From: Prolixibacteraceae bacterium
GTDB taxonomy: Bacteria; Bacteroidota; Bacteroidia; Bacteroidales; Prolixibacteraceae
Assembly: GCA_023229575.1 (NCBI GenBank)
Contig: JALNYZ010000001.1
Coordinates: forward strand, 124,001 to 188,000
Direction of reading: 5' to 3'
DNA: 64,000 nucleotides
Part shown: positions 59,797-64,000 of the stretch, piece after piece
Layout of the letters: every line of letters starts with the position of its first letter
How positions within the stretch are numbered: the stretch's first letter is position 1
The notes under the pieces: generated by a model
What the model was told of the DNA's origin: nothing
The model's database searches: none
Seen by the model: only the letters and a program-made list of their open reading frames with translations
Translations under genes and position numbers: made by a program

Positions 59797-60951
59797 TTAA
59801 TAGTTCCCGTATTCTCTGGCTGCATCCGCAAAAGCCATAATGTTATCATAAGGGATGCTTTCTTCAAAATAATCTGTTGCTGCTAAAATAAAATTACCTC
59901 GTTTCTTAACAATATCTAATACTTTTTTTACATGTTGTTTAATCGCTTTGGGAGTAGCCTTAGCAAGAAAATCAATATGATCAATATTTCCTGATAGCGT
60001 TATTTTTTTATCAAAACGTTTCAATGCATCTTCTAAATTTGTATCGCCGTAAGGTGGTTCAGATAATGTTTCGTAAATGTTCATGCCTATTTTATTGTAT
60101 AACTCAAATAAAGAACTGGCATTTCCACAATTATGATATAAATAATATGCCCCCATTTTTTTCACACTTTTAGCATAATCAGCTTCATAAGGCAATACGA
60201 ATTGCTCGAAATAATCTGGTCCTGCCATAGTTGCATTTGCTACATTTCCGCCACAACAGATAATATCTGCACCTGCGTTAACCATTTGTTGGATAACATT
60301 CAAATGTCTCTGTGCAAAATATTTCATCATTCTATCATAAAAATCGTGATTTGTATATGCATCCATCAACAGGTCATCAACTTTTCTGTGAAAACTGGTT
60401 ATGTTAAAAGCTCCCTGTGCCCAGGGAGCAACAAGACCTTTACATTTCAGAAGCTCTTTTGCACGCGTTATATCTGAACAATCATATTTGGGCAGTGAAG
60501 GTTGGTATTTAATAAATTGTTCAAAATCATTTTCGTCTTTAATAAAGAATTCATTAATAGCTTCTACTACTTCGTAATTTGCATTACGTGCAAATTTTTT
60601 TAATTGGGTTAAAATTTTTTCAGGAGTTCTAATTGCAGTTTTAATTTCCCACTGAAGCTCATTACCATTTTTTTCAACATTAACGATCCAGTTTTCTCCA
60701 GAGCAGTATTTTTCATTTAAAGATTCCCAAATATTCGCGGTCCTTAATATAATATCAAAACCAAATTTTTCATATAATTCAATGCCTTTTACGACAGCGT
60801 CAACAGTCATATCCTTTTCATATAAATTAAAAGGATTGGTTGCCTTATAATATTTATGGATAAGGTTATTGAAGATAAACGGAGCAACAGGTACACGGTA
60901 AACCTCTTTACCATCCAGAACATTAGTTAATAATTCTCTTGTACTTTTCAT
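59797..60951 (-). CDS. UroD-superfamily protein, copy c
   Basis: 384 residues. This is the closest of the three to the methyltransferase-like branch: STRELLTNVLDGKEVYRVPV at the N-terminus, FDIILRTANIWES, GADIICCGGNVANATMAGPD and YYLYHNCGNASSLFELYNKI, in which HNCGN is the HxCG metal-type motif. The C-terminal ITLSGNIDHIDFL and GNFILAATDYFEES complete the barrel. It is the first gene of the sugar operon. No corrinoid-binding protein gene is present in the window, so methyl transfer is only one possibility. The DNA is strikingly AT-rich. Confidence 0.82.
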   Translation of the reverse strand: MKSTRELLTNVLDGKEVYRVPVAPFIFNNLIHKYYKATNPFNLYEKDMTVDAVVKGIELYEKFGFDIILRTANIWESLNEKYCSGENWIVNVEKNGNELQWEIKTAIRTPEKILTQLKKFARNANYEVVEAINEFFIKDENDFEQFIKYQPSLPKYDCSDITRAKELLKCKGLVAPWAQGAFNITSFHRKVDDLLMDAYTNHDFYDRMMKYFAQRHLNVIQQMVNAGADIICCGGNVANATMAGPDYFEQFVLPYEADYAKSVKKMGAYYLYHNCGNASSLFELYNKIGMNIYETLSEPPYGDTNLEDALKRFDKKITLSGNIDHIDFLAKATPKAIKQHVKKVLDIVKKRGNFILAATDYFEESIPYDNIMAFADAAREYGNY

Positions 60952-61058
60952 CTTTTGTTATTTAGTATCACTTTATGTTCCCATTCTTCTTTTATATCTA
61001 TTGGATTCCAATAATTGAAGGACCATATAGTATGCCCACGAATAATGCAACCTGTCCT
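60948..61058 (-). pseudogene. Short unrecognised coding remnant upstream of UroD-like copy c
   Basis: A frame of 36 codons between stops reads CIIRGHTIWSFNYWNPIDIK then EEWEHKVILNNKR, with its TGA stop overlapping the ATG of the next gene (ATGA). It has no start codon in frame before the preceding TGA. The composition and the overlap look like the surviving 3' end of a gene lost by deletion. I do not recognise the family. Confidence 0.35.
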
Positions 61059-61074
61059 TCAAAAGCTGAACGGC

Positions 61075-63510
61075 TCAGAGTCCTCCGGTAACATCGACAA
61101 TAACGCCATTTTTATTTGCTGTTCCGTTCCAGTTAATTCTAATCCTCTTTTTCCACTCCGGGCCTGTTCTGATCCAGGTCTGAGAAATACCATTGACTTT
61201 AATAACGGGGGAACCAGTGTGATCTTTAATATAAATACCTTTTACCTGAATTGCATTATCCGGTTTGAAAGTGATAGTCCGGTCTTCAAAAGTTCTCCCA
61301 TTTTCTTCACAACAAATAGTCCCATTTCCTTCTGCTGAAATGAAATACCCATCAGTCAATCTGTGGTCCATCTCCGGAAGAAGGATAGGCTCCAACCAAA
61401 CTTCTCCTGTATGTTTATTCCGATAGTAACCTATTAAATCCTGGTATATTCTCCACGTTGAAGGTCTGCTGGTATATTGTAAATATCCGTCAATGTCAGT
61501 CGCAGCAAAGTTAGGCGTCGCTTTTGACTTCAACGATATCGGAAGATTAAATACCCGGTTTCTATCGAGATAACCCCGATTGTACATATCTTTCCATAAT
61601 GCCAGAGCCGGGTCGAATTTTGATCGTTGAACAGCATAACCACCCAAATGACCAACTATATGCTGAGGCCATTCGTTGTATGTTCCATCGGGGTAACCCA
61701 TACTGTCTGTAACCGGCTTGTAGTATCTTTCGATATCATCATACAGGTAATGGTCAACTTTAGCCGGATCAAACTGATCAAATTTTAGGTTCTGGGAAAA
61801 CCATGGGCCAGCCAAAGCACCTTCGCAATGTTTGTCCAGATAAGCATAATCAGAACCAAGGTATTTACGTTCAAAAGCTTTGCTTGTCTCTTCTGCAGCA
61901 TTGTTGTAAAATTCTTTTGTTTCCGGCTCGTTCATGATTTCAGCCAGAAGCGCCATACATTTATAGGCCGGAATAACTGTCCCAGTACTGTAAGTTTGGC
62001 AATACCCTCCGGCATCGTACATGTTGTGGCTGGTTTCGAAAGCCCATGGATTTTTGGGATCCCCGTATTGGTCTTTCTGGGCGATAAGCCTTGATCCTGT
62101 ATTTTTCAGGTATGGCCAAAGAAGGCTGAGTTTTGCTTGATTGTCGGTTGCAATGAATGTCTCATAGGCACCAATGATAAATCCTACATTTACATCCGGC
62201 CAGGAGATGATATCTTCCACCGGTCGATAGTCCGCATGATTGTAATCATCCCAACCGCACAGATCCTCGTCAGATATGCCCTTCCCTTTAGCTCCAAATC
62301 CATGGTGTATCTGTCCTAAATATGGATCCCTAAATTGTGTTCTCCCCCAGTATTCCAGCTCCTTCCATGTAAATTCAGGCATAAGGTTACTGCCGATAAT
62401 CGTCCTTCCCTGCCAATATTCATCAATTGTACCCAAAATAATAAACTCTCCTTCCGACATAGCTGCTCGTCCATCTTTAGTGTACACTGAATTGTTTACC
62501 ATGTTGGACAATGTGTTTAGCAAATAATTTGTCGTCCATTTCGGTAGGTTGGAGTTACGCATTCCTTCGACCAAGGAGACTGCATTATTCTTAAACGAAT
62601 CAAAAGAGGCTAATCCCGCATCAGCAACACTACTTGCATTTGCAGACAGGTTCTCGTAATAGTATTTTCCGAAGGTATTGACTTTAAACCAGGAGAGCAC
62701 GAATTTAATTGTCTTGGTTTCTTTTGCACCAAGTGAGATTTTTACTGCAACTTTGTTTGTTGCATCAATGATTTTATTGTTACACTGGCCACTGGATGAA
62801 AACCCGGCATCTCTCCCAACTGTAATGACAGGACTGACATCGCTACTTTCTGCAAAAATAGCTTTCATGTGCATGCCGGAATCATCAGCGAGTCCCTTTC
62901 CCTTAACAAATACCGGATTTGCTTCAAATTTGATCCTAAAGGCTACTGCCACATCGACCGGTGTTTCAAAGTTATTTGATACGGTAAACTCATAAAAGGC
63001 GTAAGGAAGAGACATCTTTTTTAAATCAGACGGATCCCATGGGCAAAAGCCAATCATGCTAACTGAAACATTGTTTATTGTACCGTAATTTGCTCTATGA
63101 ATAGGGAATATGGCATCGTCATCAAAGTGTCCATTCACTTGCGGGACTTTAAGGGTATCTCTGGTGACTTTTGTCCCTCCACGATTTGAGTAGAATTGAA
63201 AACAGGCATTGGCACCGAGGGTTACATGCTTATTATACCGTTGCATTCCGGCAGGTGTCATATCGGTAAATGCATTGATTATTCCGGTCCATGCACAATA
63301 CTTTACAGCACCGGTACCCACGCCACCCAATGGAGTTCCGGTTGTTCCGTCAACCTGAAAGTGTTCTGTCCTACTGCCCGTTTTGTCTTCCGGGGTTTCC
63401 CCTTTCCCCACCTTATTGCCTGTACAAAAATTAGAAAATAAAATAAAAAAGGCAATTAATAAAACTGCACCATAAAATCTTAAGTTCATATATATCCTAG
63501 TGCTCTTCAT
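61075..63510 (-). CDS. GH116-like glycoside hydrolase, exported
   Basis: 811 residues. After a hydrophobic export signal (FYGAVLLIAFFILFSNFC, possibly a lipoprotein cysteine; a second start lies at 63489), residues about 55-70 read GTTGTPLGGVGTGAVKYC, the opening of GH116/GBA2-type enzymes. The (alpha/alpha)6 C-terminal domain includes PEFTWKELEYWGRTQFRDP, WPDVNVGFIIGAYETFIA, WAFETSHNMYDAGGYCQTYS and YNEWPQHIVGHLGGYAVQRS. GH116 members are beta-glycosidases or N-acetylhexosaminidases; specificity is not evident. It should release sugars in the periplasm for the downstream operon. Confidence 0.8.
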   Translation of the reverse strand: MKSTRIYMNLRFYGAVLLIAFFILFSNFCTGNKVGKGETPEDKTGSRTEHFQVDGTTGTPLGGVGTGAVKYCAWTGIINAFTDMTPAGMQRYNKHVTLGANACFQFYSNRGGTKVTRDTLKVPQVNGHFDDDAIFPIHRANYGTINNVSVSMIGFCPWDPSDLKKMSLPYAFYEFTVSNNFETPVDVAVAFRIKFEANPVFVKGKGLADDSGMHMKAIFAESSDVSPVITVGRDAGFSSSGQCNNKIIDATNKVAVKISLGAKETKTIKFVLSWFKVNTFGKYYYENLSANASSVADAGLASFDSFKNNAVSLVEGMRNSNLPKWTTNYLLNTLSNMVNNSVYTKDGRAAMSEGEFIILGTIDEYWQGRTIIGSNLMPEFTWKELEYWGRTQFRDPYLGQIHHGFGAKGKGISDEDLCGWDDYNHADYRPVEDIISWPDVNVGFIIGAYETFIATDNQAKLSLLWPYLKNTGSRLIAQKDQYGDPKNPWAFETSHNMYDAGGYCQTYSTGTVIPAYKCMALLAEIMNEPETKEFYNNAAEETSKAFERKYLGSDYAYLDKHCEGALAGPWFSQNLKFDQFDPAKVDHYLYDDIERYYKPVTDSMGYPDGTYNEWPQHIVGHLGGYAVQRSKFDPALALWKDMYNRGYLDRNRVFNLPISLKSKATPNFAATDIDGYLQYTSRPSTWRIYQDLIGYYRNKHTGEVWLEPILLPEMDHRLTDGYFISAEGNGTICCEENGRTFEDRTITFKPDNAIQVKGIYIKDHTGSPVIKVNGISQTWIRTGPEWKKRIRINWNGTANKNGVIVDVTGGL

Positions 63511-63623
63511 CGAACATGTTTATGTTAAAATTTTGAAACAATATAAAAGATTGGCCATTAAAATTGATATCCATCAGGCTACAATCCTTAAATAACTGAT
63601 CAGTTCATTAGCCTCGAAAAGAG

Positions 63624-64000
63624 TTACTGTTCAGCGATCCACATAAGCTCAGAATTATATATACCGTTGAGTGTAACATTTATTCCTGTATTCATAAGCT
63701 CCGAGCCACTTTTTATCACAGTATTGTTTGTCCCGTCCTCGAAGGAAAGGGTGTAGTTCTTCGATGCATTAAGCCCCTTCAGCTTGATATACTGTGAGTT
63801 TACAGAGCTGTTGGGTTTGAAGATATAAACAACGCCGGTCTTGCCTGTTGGGTCGTAGTACTCGATACCGGTCCACACTACGTCGTCCGGTCGTGGGAAA
63901 ACGTGATATACATTGGCAGTCTTTAACAGCGGACGGATTTTATTCTTATAGGTAGTTACAGCGCCGGCAACCATATCCTTGTCAGCCTGTGACCAGCCTA
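63624..64000 (-). CDS. C-terminal end of a glycoside-hydrolase-like protein, partial
   Basis: The frame is open to the window edge (GWSQADKDMVAGAVTTYKNK and onward), so the start lies outside. The visible 125 residues include VYHVFPRPDDVVWTGIEYYD, then a beta-sandwich end with KTGVVYIFKPNSS, YTLSFEDGTNNT and ELMWIAEQ. This resembles the end of the catalytic barrel plus the C-terminal beta domain of GH36/GH27-type alpha-galactosidase-like enzymes, but the family is not certain. A 113-base AT-rich gap without features separates it from the GH116-like gene. Confidence 0.6.
   Translation of the reverse strand, partial: GWSQADKDMVAGAVTTYKNKIRPLLKTANVYHVFPRPDDVVWTGIEYYDPTGKTGVVYIFKPNSSVNSQYIKLKGLNASKNYTLSFEDGTNNTVIKSGSELMNTGINVTLNGIYNSELMWIAEQ

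Overview
The window comes from a member of the Bacteroidota, probably an anaerobic or facultative Bacteroidales/Marinilabiliales-type bacterium. The evidence is a PorP/SprF-family protein beside three secreted proteins with type B type-IX-secretion C-terminal domains, several promoters of the Bacteroidota form TTG-N(19-23)-TAnnTTTG, a serC-DUF1015 pair, and a Gfo/Idh/MocA and glycoside-hydrolase rich sugar locus. I saw no tRNA, rRNA, CRISPR array, insertion sequence or prophage.

Layout. 1-4.6 kb: an Arc-type/SPFH pair, a UvrA-family ATPase and a HEAT-like protein. 4.6-18 kb: a porP/sprF-like gene facing a minus-strand run yggS then three giant adhesin-like cargo genes (C-type lectin/PKD, then two IgGFc-binding-like/PKD paralogues). 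18-31 kb: housekeeping and assorted genes (PorT-like barrel, serC-DUF1015, gcvT, lone HPt protein, alpha/beta hydrolase, UMF1-type MFS transporter, PlsC-like acyltransferase, and a large receiver-like/PEP-synthase-like ATP-grasp protein). 30.5-41.4 kb: a minus-strand set encoding a 2-oxo acid dehydrogenase complex (E2, E3, fused E1 alpha-beta), then a PHP-domain protein, an SDR dehydrogenase with an aldolase-like N-terminal remnant, and a sorbose-phosphate-reductase-like zinc dehydrogenase. A HutC/GntR regulator is divergent from it, and the shared intergenic region holds three copies of TGTTTACAA at the two predicted promoters. 41-47.5 kb: RidA-like, PAP2, obgE, acyl-ACP thioesterase, a Kef-type antiporter, a decayed DUF4160/DUF2442 pair and DUF421.

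47.5-64 kb is a carbohydrate-catabolism island, all on the minus strand. Its core (60.95 down to 53.2 kb) reads as one operon: UroD-like protein, FGGY kinase, two paired SMR-like membrane proteins, a second UroD-like protein, fucose/arabinose-type isomerase, amidohydrolase, and DhnA-type class I aldolase. Isomerase, kinase and aldolase together could form a complete sugar-to-triose route. Downstream lie a decayed DUF1080 fragment, a Tat-exported six-hairpin glycosidase-like protein, a third UroD-like protein and two Tat-exported Gfo/Idh/MocA oxidoreductases; upstream lie a GH116-like enzyme and the end of another glycosidase-like gene. The part from 53 to 61 kb is visibly more AT-rich than the rest. 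The substrate and the role of the UroD-like proteins cannot be read from sequence and are the best candidates for new biology here.

Intergenic DNA is unusually full of palindromic and short-unit repeats: three related CACATAGG hairpins, a 179-bp element with perfect 40-bp inverted arms, two inverted copies of a 35-bp CCCGGGGTA palindrome, TTGACAAT arrays, GTGATG arrays and TTCGACARGCTCAG repeats. Several lie between convergent genes and may act as terminators.
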